Origin: Beijerinckiaceae bacterium
GTDB lineage: Bacteria; Pseudomonadota; Alphaproteobacteria; Rhizobiales; Beijerinckiaceae
NCBI GenBank assembly: GCA_004298435.1
Contig: SCSF01000109.1
Span: forward strand, 1 to 54,952
Direction of reading: 5' to 3'
DNA: 54,952 nucleotides
In this document: positions 32,689 to 40,887 of the stretch, one piece after another
Position numbering within the stretch: the first letter of the stretch is position 1
How the letters are laid out: every line of letters begins with the position of its first letter
Translations under genes and position numbers: made by a program
Notes under the pieces: model-generated
What the model saw: only the letters and a program-made list of their open reading frames with translations
Databases searched by the model: none
What the model was told of the DNA's origin: nothing

Positions 32689-33315
32689 TTACATCTCGGC
32701 GCCGGCTTCCTGCGTCTGCTGGCGATTCTTGTTGATGTTCGCCTGCCTGCGCGCATGCACGCCGAGCGCCGTATAGCCCGCGACAGCCTTGTCGTACTTC
32801 TCGCCACGCGAACCGAGGTTGGCGATAACGCCAATCATCTTTTCACGGTCGAAATGCACCGCACGGAACTGACTGTTTTTGAACGACTTCGCGACATCCT
32901 TCAACGCGTCGATACCTTCGAGCGTTTTGCCGGTCTTCTCGCGCTTCGGCTTACCGTCGTCGCCCTTCACGTCCCTCATCACGTCACTCTTCGCCGCACT
33001 GGCGAAATTCACCAGCGAAGCAACGATCGAAGGCTCTACCCCTGTCGCCTTGTCGAAACGCGTCGGCACCGACTCGACGCCGGAGAGAACGCCGACAGCC
33101 GCGACAATTTCATTCTTGTTCGCGTAATAAACGAAATTCTCCTGCGGCCGGCGGCTGTCGCCCTTGCCGGTCATGTTGGAGTTTTCGACAGTCTTGCGCC
33201 ATGTATCGACAATCGTCTCTGCCGACGCGGTCATCAGCTCATCAGCCTTCGACTCGCGCCTGCCACCGGTCTGTCCGGCCTCGTTCATCGTGGCAGTGTC
33301 AGATTCCATCGCCAT
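32689..33315 (-). CDS. Hypothetical protein, 208 residues
   Basis: A soluble, basic/acidic mixed protein. The N-terminal 25 residues are polar; then helical segments (ADELMTASAETIVDTWRKTV) and a C-terminal Gln/Asn-rich helix (ARRQANINKNRQQTQEAGAEM). GAGAGG lies directly upstream of the ATG. It might be the first gene of a unit with those at 32599 and 32180 were it not for the two hairpins after it. The phrase NFVYYANKNEIVAAVGVLSG suggests a compact domain. No family is recognised. Confidence 0.62.
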   Translation of the reverse strand: MAMESDTATMNEAGQTGGRRESKADELMTASAETIVDTWRKTVENSNMTGKGDSRRPQENFVYYANKNEIVAAVGVLSGVESVPTRFDKATGVEPSIVASLVNFASAAKSDVMRDVKGDDGKPKREKTGKTLEGIDALKDVAKSFKNSQFRAVHFDREKMIGVIANLGSRGEKYDKAVAGYTALGVHARRQANINKNRQQTQEAGAEM

Positions 33316-33545
33316 TTGAGTTCCTCTCGGAAGTGTTCTCGACCAGAACCCGACAAAAACACAAAACTGGGCTCAAAGAACAAGATGCGAGGCGAACAGG
33401 ATGTTTGCCTCTAAAAGAAAGCGTAAATGCAGAATTTGAACTGTCAACGCATTTTCGCGACAAAATGCAAGATCGCCTGCACATCGCCGCCACATCTATG
33501 TCAAACCGTTCGGATTATGGCGGCGCACCAGACCCAATCCTGCGA

Positions 33546-36500
33546 TCAATTCTGAGATTCTGGCATGGGATGCAGAATTTCCGCCAGTCTGGCGGCGAAC
33601 CCTGATACCGCGGTCACCGAACTGCTGCCCGACTCCAGATCTTCACGCGAAACCACGATTCCGCGCGTCTCCGTCTTCTGGTCATTCTTGCCGAGACCGA
33701 TCAGTGAAGACGACAGGATCTCCTTTGCCTCATCCAGGACTTTGCCGCCAAACAACAGGAACTTGAGGTCGGTCGCGCCAATATCCCGCAATACCCCGGC
33801 CAGTCCAGAAGCTATCCTGCGAAGATCCCATGAGTTCTGCGCATATCCACCCGCCGCCAGGATCGGCGCCGTCTGCTGACCATCGGCTCCCTTTCGCAGG
33901 TCCCAGACGAGACTTGCCCCGAAGACTGGAAACAAGACCGTCATTTCCCTCTTTTCGGAACGTCCCGTCTCAATCGCAAAGAGGCGGTGATCCCCGTTTT
34001 TGTCGTTGCGGACGAACTTCTTATTGCCGGCTTCCTCTTCGAGCACATATTTGAACACTTCCATCGGGGGGAATTTATCGTCCCGCGCTTCATCAGCGCT
34101 CCGCCCGCGGCTCGCGATGATCCTCGCTTCAAGATTTGCAAAGCAATCGCCACTCGCTTGATCCCAACTACGACGCGCCTCGTCTCTCGCGAGATTCGTC
34201 AATCTCTCTTTGAGAGAATCACGTTCCTTCTCAGTCTCAACCAAGGCAGACCGCGACCGGCTCAACGCCTTCTCCGCCGTCACGATATCCGATCCGGCCC
34301 CGCGCGCCTGGCGCAGAGCCATATAGAGCATCCGCTTTCTTCTGGATTTCAATGCGAGCAGAAAGTCCACCGGGTCCTGCGGCTCATTGAGCAAATTGAC
34401 CGGCAAGAAATCACGAATTTCCTTCGTCATCTCGGCCCGGCGCGCTTCAAGCTCGTTTATCGCTTCGAGCCCTCGTGCAACGATATCGGCCTGCAAAGAC
34501 GCGAGCGGATCACGCTCGCGGTCCTTTCCAAGCTCAATCGCTGCGCGCGAAATCTGCGATTCAATCGATTCATAGGCGTCGCACAACACATCGAATCTCT
34601 GAAGCGCATGACGGGTTTCTGCCGAAACCCTGATCTCAATCATTGCCGCCATGCCGGCTGAGATCGCCGCCATCTGCTCTTCATCTTCGCCGCGGCGCGT
34701 CGGATCAATCCGCAATGCGCGTTCACGGTTTTCGAGAGCGACCCCAAGTCTTTCGCTCCACGAGCGATGCTCAACCGAATCCGGGAATAATTCGACTACG
34801 CGAATGAGGTAGGCCTTGACCCTGTCGATATCGCGCATTGCAACCGACGCGTCGGGCTCTTTTTCGAGCAGCAACACAATATCCACGCACGCCTTGTCGA
34901 ACTTTACTCGGTAGGGTTCCGCTCCAATCAGCGCCACCTTGCGCCGCGCCATATCCTTGTCCGGATCCGCGCTGTCGGCACAATCAATAACCCCAAACAG
35001 AACGGATAAGTGGCGACGCCAGTCGTCTCCTGCATGACTCATTTGCCACAAGCCGTTCGCCAGCCGATTCCAAACCTCGCGATCGGTCTCTTTCAGCTTC
35101 GCTTCCCGCGTCTTTTCGACGAATTCGCGACAGATCGAAACAACAGTCCGGTTATTCGCAAACACTGCCATGTTGGCGAGGAAGCTATTGACCTCCATTT
35201 CACTCAGAGGAACGATTTCCTTCAGAATCTCAAGGTCCGAAACGAGATGCCCTGCCTCGGCCACATCCTGAACTTCAACCTGTTCCCCCTTCCCTGAGCT
35301 TTCCTGATCCGGCTCACTCGGCCTCTTCTCAGCCTTCTCCGGCCCAACCCCTCTTCCAACGGCTCTACGGACCGCGATCTCGGCTAGATCCGCACCGACC
35401 AAATGCTCAAGGCCAAATTCCTCGTCGGCCATATTCGGATCAGGCTCTCGCGGATGCGGAACTGCTGTGCGCGCCGGCACCGCGGTTTTGCGCGCAATCC
35501 CCGCAAGCGACACCCGCGCCCCCTGCGGGGCCTGAGGCGTGTGCCTCACAACTCTGATGGGTTCCTGACGCTGTATTTGCGTCGCAGCCAACCTGCGATG
35601 AACCTCGTCTACAGCAGCCTCGACATCTGTTGAAACCCCGCCACTCCTGGACGTGTGAGTACCCGAAAGCGAGACCTCCTCCCTCACGGCTTCTGACCCG
35701 CCAGCCGCTGGCCGGTCCGTCGCGCGTTCCTGTTCCATCTGCTGATCCCTCAGTTTTGCCATCCCCTCACGGCAGGCATCCATGCCCGCGGCGTGATCGT
35801 TCCCAAACTGCTCAAAGGCGCGAACCGCAAGCGCGGCAACCTTGGATGAACGAGCAAGAACTTCCCGATTCTCCGGACTGAATGACTCGACTTCCATGAA
35901 GATCGAGCGCACCAAATTGGCATTGGCCATTCCGGTCAGCTGATACATCGCCTGCTCAATCCGCCCGCGCTCAACCGGCAAGTTGAATGCCTTCTTGTCC
36001 ATCTCACCATGCCTCTTCAGAACCGGAATTCCACGCGTAACCACTTTCGTAACCGCCGGGAGCGCCTGATCACGCCCCTCTGCCGGCAAAACAGACTCAT
36101 TCTCTACAGGGTCGCTTCGCGAAGCCCCGCCGCCGTTCGAACCGCTGTCTGATTTCACAACTGCCGATCGCCCATGACCAGACGACTGGTCCTCCCCGCG
36201 CTGCGCTATTTCCTCATGCGCCATTTGTTCGGACTGAGAACCAGCATCCTCGCCGCCAACGATCGTCCAGAAACTCTCCTGAACCCCGGCGTCTTCATCA
36301 CCGGAACCGGAGAATGCGTCTGCCCCACTATCCTGTGTCCCGACATCTGACGGCACATCATCGTCCGGCCACGCCAGCTCCTGCACGACGGCCTCTTCAT
36401 GCGTTTCCGGATCAGCGCTGACATCAACGCCATCGGGTCCTGTTCCCGCGATCTCATGTCCAGCTGCCCGAAATACCTCCTCCGATTCTTCGCCTACATC

Positions 36501-37469
36501 GTCGTCGTAAAACCCCTCCGGCTCCCCCGTAACTTCGATCACTTCCTCTTCGGGATCTTCGCTATCGGAAGGTTCACCAACTGCCGCAGAGACATCATCT
36601 TCGGCAATATCCAGAAAACTCACCTGCGGTTCACTTATTGAGGAGCGCAGTTCCTGCTCCGGCTCACGCAAAGAGCTTTCCGGCTTTACCCTGGAAACTT
36701 CCGCCGACGCCTCCTGCGACGTCTTCTTCGCGGCAGCTGCGGACTCTACAGAACGCTTTTTCTTTCTTCCCCTGAGCCCGTGAAGCTTCCCGACAAAGCC
36801 AGATACGGCACGAGGAAACCGCAGTGCTGCGAATACAAGACCGGCAAGGGGCAGGAGGCGCAGCATGCCCGGAAAGCCCGGTAGCGTCTCGACAACCGCA
36901 GAAAGAACCCCGAGGGTAAGCATCAGCAGCCAGAGCGGCGTCCGATTTCCGAAGTTGAAATGAAAATATTCCGAGACATCGAGGTAAAGATCGTCCCGCA
37001 AATTGACGAGCCAGAAGACCAGCACGCCAATCAGAAGAACCGTCCACCACGAGAGATCGCCGCCTGCCGCAAATATCCACACAGCGTCCCAGAACCACAT
37101 AATTCCAGGAACTTCAGCGCCGAAGGCCAGATGGATTATGTCTCCACCTGCATTAAACCCATCACGCAGGACGAATTCCATCGCTCGCGTAGCGAAGATC
37201 GCAAGTGAACCCATAAACAGTATCGGAATGAAGAAGAAAACGACGGCTCCGTGAAAAATGAGCCTTACCGCAAGAAACGCAATGATCCCGCCGGCCAGCG
37301 CCACGAAATCCGCGAAGCTCGCCCCATGCCAGGGAAGAACTAAAACGCCCGCTCTAAGCGCGGTATCAAGAAAGTACCAAGCCGCGAACGGCGCAACGCA
37401 CTGCAGGATAAATCCAAGCAGGCCATTGTGCCGCACGCTCTTGAGGATGTTTGATGCCCACGCGAACAA
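33546..37469 (-). CDS. Very large membrane and coiled-coil protein, 1307 residues
   Basis: Three parts can be seen. Residues 1-220 hold about six membrane segments (15-36, 52-72, 74-95, 125-155, 178-196, 203-218). A basic cluster GRKKKR then leads into an acidic, Glu/Asp/Ser-rich linker of several hundred residues. The last 600 residues are helical with long coiled-coil stretches and end in a mixed globular domain (TVLFPVFGASLVWDLRKG). The start is a TTG at 37469, as no better codon precedes the first membrane segment. No ATP-binding motif is visible. The layout, an inner-membrane anchor with a long cytoplasmic rod, would suit an apparatus scaffold. I recognise no family. Confidence 0.7.
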   Translation of the reverse strand: MFAWASNILKSVRHNGLLGFILQCVAPFAAWYFLDTALRAGVLVLPWHGASFADFVALAGGIIAFLAVRLIFHGAVVFFFIPILFMGSLAIFATRAMEFVLRDGFNAGGDIIHLAFGAEVPGIMWFWDAVWIFAAGGDLSWWTVLLIGVLVFWLVNLRDDLYLDVSEYFHFNFGNRTPLWLLMLTLGVLSAVVETLPGFPGMLRLLPLAGLVFAALRFPRAVSGFVGKLHGLRGRKKKRSVESAAAAKKTSQEASAEVSRVKPESSLREPEQELRSSISEPQVSFLDIAEDDVSAAVGEPSDSEDPEEEVIEVTGEPEGFYDDDVGEESEEVFRAAGHEIAGTGPDGVDVSADPETHEEAVVQELAWPDDDVPSDVGTQDSGADAFSGSGDEDAGVQESFWTIVGGEDAGSQSEQMAHEEIAQRGEDQSSGHGRSAVVKSDSGSNGGGASRSDPVENESVLPAEGRDQALPAVTKVVTRGIPVLKRHGEMDKKAFNLPVERGRIEQAMYQLTGMANANLVRSIFMEVESFSPENREVLARSSKVAALAVRAFEQFGNDHAAGMDACREGMAKLRDQQMEQERATDRPAAGGSEAVREEVSLSGTHTSRSGGVSTDVEAAVDEVHRRLAATQIQRQEPIRVVRHTPQAPQGARVSLAGIARKTAVPARTAVPHPREPDPNMADEEFGLEHLVGADLAEIAVRRAVGRGVGPEKAEKRPSEPDQESSGKGEQVEVQDVAEAGHLVSDLEILKEIVPLSEMEVNSFLANMAVFANNRTVVSICREFVEKTREAKLKETDREVWNRLANGLWQMSHAGDDWRRHLSVLFGVIDCADSADPDKDMARRKVALIGAEPYRVKFDKACVDIVLLLEKEPDASVAMRDIDRVKAYLIRVVELFPDSVEHRSWSERLGVALENRERALRIDPTRRGEDEEQMAAISAGMAAMIEIRVSAETRHALQRFDVLCDAYESIESQISRAAIELGKDRERDPLASLQADIVARGLEAINELEARRAEMTKEIRDFLPVNLLNEPQDPVDFLLALKSRRKRMLYMALRQARGAGSDIVTAEKALSRSRSALVETEKERDSLKERLTNLARDEARRSWDQASGDCFANLEARIIASRGRSADEARDDKFPPMEVFKYVLEEEAGNKKFVRNDKNGDHRLFAIETGRSEKREMTVLFPVFGASLVWDLRKGADGQQTAPILAAGGYAQNSWDLRRIASGLAGVLRDIGATDLKFLLFGGKVLDEAKEILSSSLIGLGKNDQKTETRGIVVSREDLESGSSSVTAVSGFAARLAEILHPMPESQN

Positions 37470-37511
37470 TTATACCGATCCAGACCAGCCGCAGCCGGTC
37501 AATCCACACGA

Positions 37512-38279
37512 TCAGAAATGATAACGCAGCCCGATCGAGAGGCTGTGCGAATAAGGCTCGACACCCATCGAGGCAAGCCCCGTCCGAGTCACGCCGGTCT
37601 GATCCGCGCCCGAGTAATAGCCATAGGAGCTCTGCGGGAAATCGTAACGGAACTCGTACTCCGCCAGGATACCCCAATGCTGGAACAGCGCGTATTCGGC
37701 GCCGACACCCGCATCCACAGCACCAAAGGCTCTGTCCTGCCTGTTGCTGTTGAACCCGTAGTTCGCGGCATCGATCCCTGCGCCGACGAAACCGTAGAGC
37801 ATCAGCCTTGACGTAATGACATAGCCAAGATTGGCCCGCGCCGTCGTCGAAAGGTAACGCTGGAAAGGCCCAACACCGAGCCAGTTATAGCTGCCAGACA
37901 AACTTGCATCGTCGAACTGCGTCCCGATAACGAGAGACGGTCCAAACGCCCACTGGCCGTACCGAAAATTGTAACCCATCTCGCCGGAAACACCGACGCC
38001 AAGACTGCTTTTCCAGCTCGGGGAATAGCCCGAACCAAGGCCGTTCCCGGTCTTGTCGACAAGAGCCGACACGTTCGGGGAAAAACCGGACTGGTCGACA
38101 CCAGCGACGCGAGCCGTGACAAAGAACCCGCCAAAATCATCGCCCGTCGGAAGAGGTGCGCCGAAAGACGGCGCCTCAGGAATCGGGATGCCGTTGAAGC
38201 TTGCAGCCGACGCCGCAGTAGCGAGACCAAACAGCATAGGGACCGAAAACAAGCCCCCAAGAAAACGCGAATGCAACAT
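37512..38279 (-). CDS. Outer-membrane beta-barrel protein (Omp25/OmpA-like)
   Basis: After a signal peptide (FSVPMLFGLATAASA) the 255-residue protein shows alternating beta strands rich in Gly, Tyr and Phe (MGYNFRYGQWAFGPSLVIG, YVITSRLMLYGFVGAG, GILAEYEFRYDF). It ends in RYHF, the C-terminal aromatic residue that directs porin-like barrels to the Bam machinery. This pattern matches the small 8-stranded barrels common in rhizobia. The start at 38279 is chosen because it gives a normal signal length. It lies 42 bases upstream of the 1307-residue gene in the same direction. A role in the envelope passage of the nearby apparatus is an inference. Confidence 0.85.
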   Translation of the reverse strand: MLHSRFLGGLFSVPMLFGLATAASAASFNGIPIPEAPSFGAPLPTGDDFGGFFVTARVAGVDQSGFSPNVSALVDKTGNGLGSGYSPSWKSSLGVGVSGEMGYNFRYGQWAFGPSLVIGTQFDDASLSGSYNWLGVGPFQRYLSTTARANLGYVITSRLMLYGFVGAGIDAANYGFNSNRQDRAFGAVDAGVGAEYALFQHWGILAEYEFRYDFPQSSYGYYSGADQTGVTRTGLASMGVEPYSHSLSIGLRYHF

Positions 38280-38522
38280 CCCTACACCTTTCACCCTGAC
38301 CTGCCGATGGCAGCGCAAAATCAAGCTGCGCACCCGGCCACAGCGCCAGGATGCGAATCGCAAGCGATACCGCAAACTACCACAAAACATATTCGTGGCG
38401 CATCATGCGATCACGGCTAAGATATCGCACTAACCACGACGGCCCGATTACGGCCGGATTGCATTGCGATTTCCGCCGGATTAAACCAAAACAGCCCACA
38501 GCAGACCAAGGATTCGCGTACA
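38280..38522. promoter_or_regulatory. Divergent upstream region
   Basis: 243 bases lie between the beta-barrel gene (minus) and the anchored Pro-rich protein (plus). The region has a repeated CCGGATT-type phrase (twice within 38450-38483) and TTTAATCCG on the minus strand, related to the TTATCCG box seen upstream of other operons. No clear -35/-10 was assigned. Confidence 0.35.
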
Positions 38523-39608
38523 GTGCCGCCGATCAAACTCTCGGAGATTCCCTCTCGTCGCGCTCAGCCGCGTAGTCCGGCCGCTTCCACGCCGACTCCG
38601 AAGACCCCGAACAAGCCAAGGCCTGAGGCCGCCGAAGCGCTGAGCGCCTGGGATCTTCCGCCCCTCGAGCCGCGTGACCAACACCGCTCCGTCCCTACGC
38701 CCGAGCCCCGCCAGGCCACGCCCGCGGCACGCGGCAGCGAAGAGACCACTTATGGGATCCAGCACGACACTCAAGGCAGAGAAGACAAGATGATTCTGTC
38801 TGCGGAGCCCATATTGCCCCACGCGACACAGGTCCTTACGACTCTCAAAGAGATCGATCACGGCAACGTTGGCCAATCTGACAAGCCGTTCCGTATCTTC
38901 CGCTCCTGGAAGAACCCAAAGGACCGGCTCTCCCTCCTTGTTGCGGCGACACTCTCCATCTGTACTCTCTCCGCAATAGGCCTGGTGCTTTACTCAGACG
39001 GTCATCACCATTCGCGCCCCAAGACGGCTCATGCCTCGACGCCCGAATTCAAGGCTCCGCGGACGAAGGCCGACCTCATCCAGCCACGTCCGGCGCTTTC
39101 CACTGCCATGGTCCCACCGGCACCAAGCGCTATCGTAACGACCCCTGCGCCGCGGCCGCCCCTCCCTACGCCAGCAGCGCCCACCCCTGCTCCTGCAACT
39201 CCCGTCGCAACCCCAGCCAGATTGGCACCTCCGCCAACAACCCGCCTCGCGCAAATCGTCTGCCTTGCGCCGAACGAGGTTCCTGCTGCCAAATCTCACC
39301 CCGCGACACATCGAACCCTCTTCGCTGCAACGATCTGGTGGGATGCTGCGGAGTTTGCTCATGCGCTGAAAGCCAGTGCCAAAGAGTGGACCGGCAACCG
39401 CAACGTCATGATCCTCTTCGACACAAAGCCGCAGTCGCTCGTTATTGATCCTCCGGCGGACATCGAAGTTCTCGGCTTCGACCAGAGAGCCCGGATGACG
39501 GCAAAATGGAACGACCCGTCGGACCATGTGTGGCTCGCGGGCGCTGCGACTGAGATCGCGAAATTCCAGAAGCAAACCTGCGCCCTTCAGGTCATCACGG
39601 GCAATTAA
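38523..39608 (+). CDS. Bitopic Pro-rich protein, TonB-like shape, 361 residues
   Basis: A cytoplasmic region of about 135 residues precedes a single membrane helix (LSLLVAATLSICTLSAIGLVLY, about 136-158). A Pro/Ala/Thr-rich periplasmic spacer of about 90 residues follows, then a C-terminal domain with two cysteines (IVCLAPNE, KQTCALQV). This topology is shared by TonB, VirB10 and other envelope-spanning proteins, though no sequence motif of these families is seen. It starts on GTG at 38523. It is divergent from the outer-membrane barrel gene, consistent with a trans-envelope partner. Confidence 0.65.
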   Translation: MPPIKLSEIPSRRAQPRSPAASTPTPKTPNKPRPEAAEALSAWDLPPLEPRDQHRSVPTPEPRQATPAARGSEETTYGIQHDTQGREDKMILSAEPILPHATQVLTTLKEIDHGNVGQSDKPFRIFRSWKNPKDRLSLLVAATLSICTLSAIGLVLYSDGHHHSRPKTAHASTPEFKAPRTKADLIQPRPALSTAMVPPAPSAIVTTPAPRPPLPTPAAPTPAPATPVATPARLAPPPTTRLAQIVCLAPNEVPAAKSHPATHRTLFAATIWWDAAEFAHALKASAKEWTGNRNVMILFDTKPQSLVIDPPADIEVLGFDQRARMTAKWNDPSDHVWLAGAATEIAKFQKQTCALQVITGN

Positions 39609-39670
39609 GCCAGAATACCCAAACCCAATCGCACGGAGGACGGGGTCGCCCACCCTCCAGTCGTCGCGGT

Positions 39671-39703
39671 CTGGCTGGCTCGAAAATGCCAACGGCCAGC
39701 CAG
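39671..39703 (+). terminator. Hairpin after the Pro-rich protein gene
   Basis: CTGGCTGG at 39671-39678 pairs perfectly with CCAGCCAG at 39696-39703 around a 17-base loop. No U-tract follows, so termination is uncertain. Confidence 0.4.
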
Positions 39704-39926
39704 AGAGCCAAGCCACGTCAAAGATCGTCCTCGCGATACAAACCGGATATTACATGGTTAATTGCACATCCTTGCGAATACACGACAAATAGATTGATGC
39801 AATTTTATCACATATCGTTATAAAACTGTGCGCAACATCGTCGAGACATCTTGACCACACGATGCGAGTTTGAACACCATCATTCATTCGATACGCCCGC
39901 ACCGTATGCGACAAGCTTCAAACGTT

Positions 39927-39952
39927 CGTACCCTCGTCTCGTACCCTCGTCT
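39927..39952. repeat. Perfect tandem 13-base repeat
   Basis: The unit CGTACCCTCGTCT occurs twice without spacer at 39927-39939 and 39940-39952, 61 bases before the gcrA-like start. Two copies are too few for an iteron array but could bind a dimeric regulator. Confidence 0.6.
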
Positions 39953-40012
39953 GTTAATGCCGTATCAGTGCCGGCCGACGCGACCTAATCAACCACGCGA
40001 CGAGCACTCGAA

Positions 40013-40741
40013 ATGAACATGCAAATCCGCCCGGACACCGGGGATACCGCATACAAGATCACGAACTTCATTTCTCCTTCCGACTCACGCAGCAACAAAA
40101 ACTCTCCCTGGTCCGAGCCGGTCTTGATCGAGCTTCGCAGGCTCGCCACCCAGAACCTCCAGGCTTCAGTCATCGCAGAAAGGCTGACGAACTTTTTCGG
40201 ATTTTCCATATCCCGCAACTCAGTCATCGGAAAATGCTACCGCGAAGGCCTCAGCCTCTCGGAATCAAGACCCAGTCTGCCGCGCGCCCAGCGCCCCAAG
40301 AAGCCGCGCATCCCGAAAGTTGCAATCCCGAAGCAAACGCGGCCGCACGCTTCGAAGATGATCTCCCTCAAAACCATCTCCCTGACGCCCGTTCCCACAA
40401 GAATCCCTGTCGCCGAACCTGACTCGCAGCAGGCCAAGCGTCAGGAAACCATCAAGGCGGTCCGTGAGTTCGACGCCTTCCACCAGGCCATCGTCGATTC
40501 TGCAGACACTCAGCAAAACGACGGCCAGATTGAACTCCCGCAGCTCAGCGAAACCGCTTCCGAATACTTCGGCGCGACAGAGCCGGTTCCCTTTATGGAA
40601 GCAACCGGCTGCCGCTACATCACAGCCCGCTCGAGCGCCACCAACGAAACCTATTGCTGCGGCCAGACTGTCTACGCCGGCAAACAGAACCGCTCCTTCT
40701 GCAAATCTCACTACGCACTTTGTTATCAGCCGATACGCTAA
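40013..40741 (+). CDS. GcrA-like transcription regulator
   Basis: GcrA works with sigma70 at promoters carrying methylated GANTC sites to control the alphaproteobacterial cell cycle. This 242-residue protein has the N-terminal helix-turn-helix pattern at residues 33-83 ([27 protein letters not shown], as in T-R-N-A-V-I-G-K). The C-terminal sigma-binding module has GCRYI, YCCG and [10 protein letters not shown], matching the C-x-x...C-G...C-x-x-H-Y pattern. Canonical GcrA is about 170 residues; this copy has a longer basic, Pro-rich linker. It lies 146 bases before nrdJ. Being on a mobile element, it may tie element gene expression to the host cell cycle or DNA methylation state. Confidence 0.85.
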   Translation: MNMQIRPDTGDTAYKITNFISPSDSRSNKNSPWSEPVLIELRRLATQNLQASVIAERLTNFFGFSISRNSVIGKCYREGLSLSESRPSLPRAQRPKKPRIPKVAIPKQTRPHASKMISLKTISLTPVPTRIPVAEPDSQQAKRQETIKAVREFDAFHQAIVDSADTQQNDGQIELPQLSETASEYFGATEPVPFMEATGCRYITARSSATNETYCCGQTVYAGKQNRSFCKSHYALCYQPIR

Positions 40742-40795
40742 TCGCCCGCGGGATCCCTCCCATCCGCGAGCAGGGGCGCCCAGCAGGCCCCGACA

Positions 40796-40824
40796 GGCCG
40801 GCGCGCGATCTTCGTGCGCCGGCC
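40796..40824 (+). promoter_or_regulatory. GC-rich hairpin between the gcrA-like gene and nrdJ
   Basis: GGCCGGCGC (40796-40804) pairs with GCGCCGGCC (40816-40824). There is no U-tract. I looked for a cobalamin riboswitch, which would suit nrdJ, and saw no B12-box-like sequence in this 146-base leader. The hairpin may attenuate read-through from the regulator gene. Confidence 0.45.
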
Positions 40825-40887
40825 AGACTATCAAGCCGACACAATCATCAGCACACCGCGAAGGCGATACCCCCAAATAAGAGGCAC

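Larger units (their letters stand above)
39609..40012. other. 404-base intergenic region with hairpin and tandem repeat
   Basis: This stretch contains no convincing gene. It holds a hairpin at 39671-39703, an AT-rich segment at about 39740-39835, a GATACGCC...GCGACAAG motif at 39890-39915 (also found before the gene at 16279), and a 13-base tandem repeat at 39927-39952. It is the largest gene-free stretch of the backbone and is a candidate for the control region of the gcrA-like gene or for a replication or partition site. Confidence 0.5.

Noticed and set aside
39740-39960. Replication origin with iterons
   Set aside because: Only two copies of a 13-base repeat, no initiator gene nearby and no DnaA-box cluster recognised; kept only as a regulatory repeat.
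40742-40887. Possible cobalamin riboswitch before nrdJ
   Set aside because: The leader is only 146 bases, with a single GC hairpin and no recognisable B12-box core, so there is no basis for a riboswitch call.
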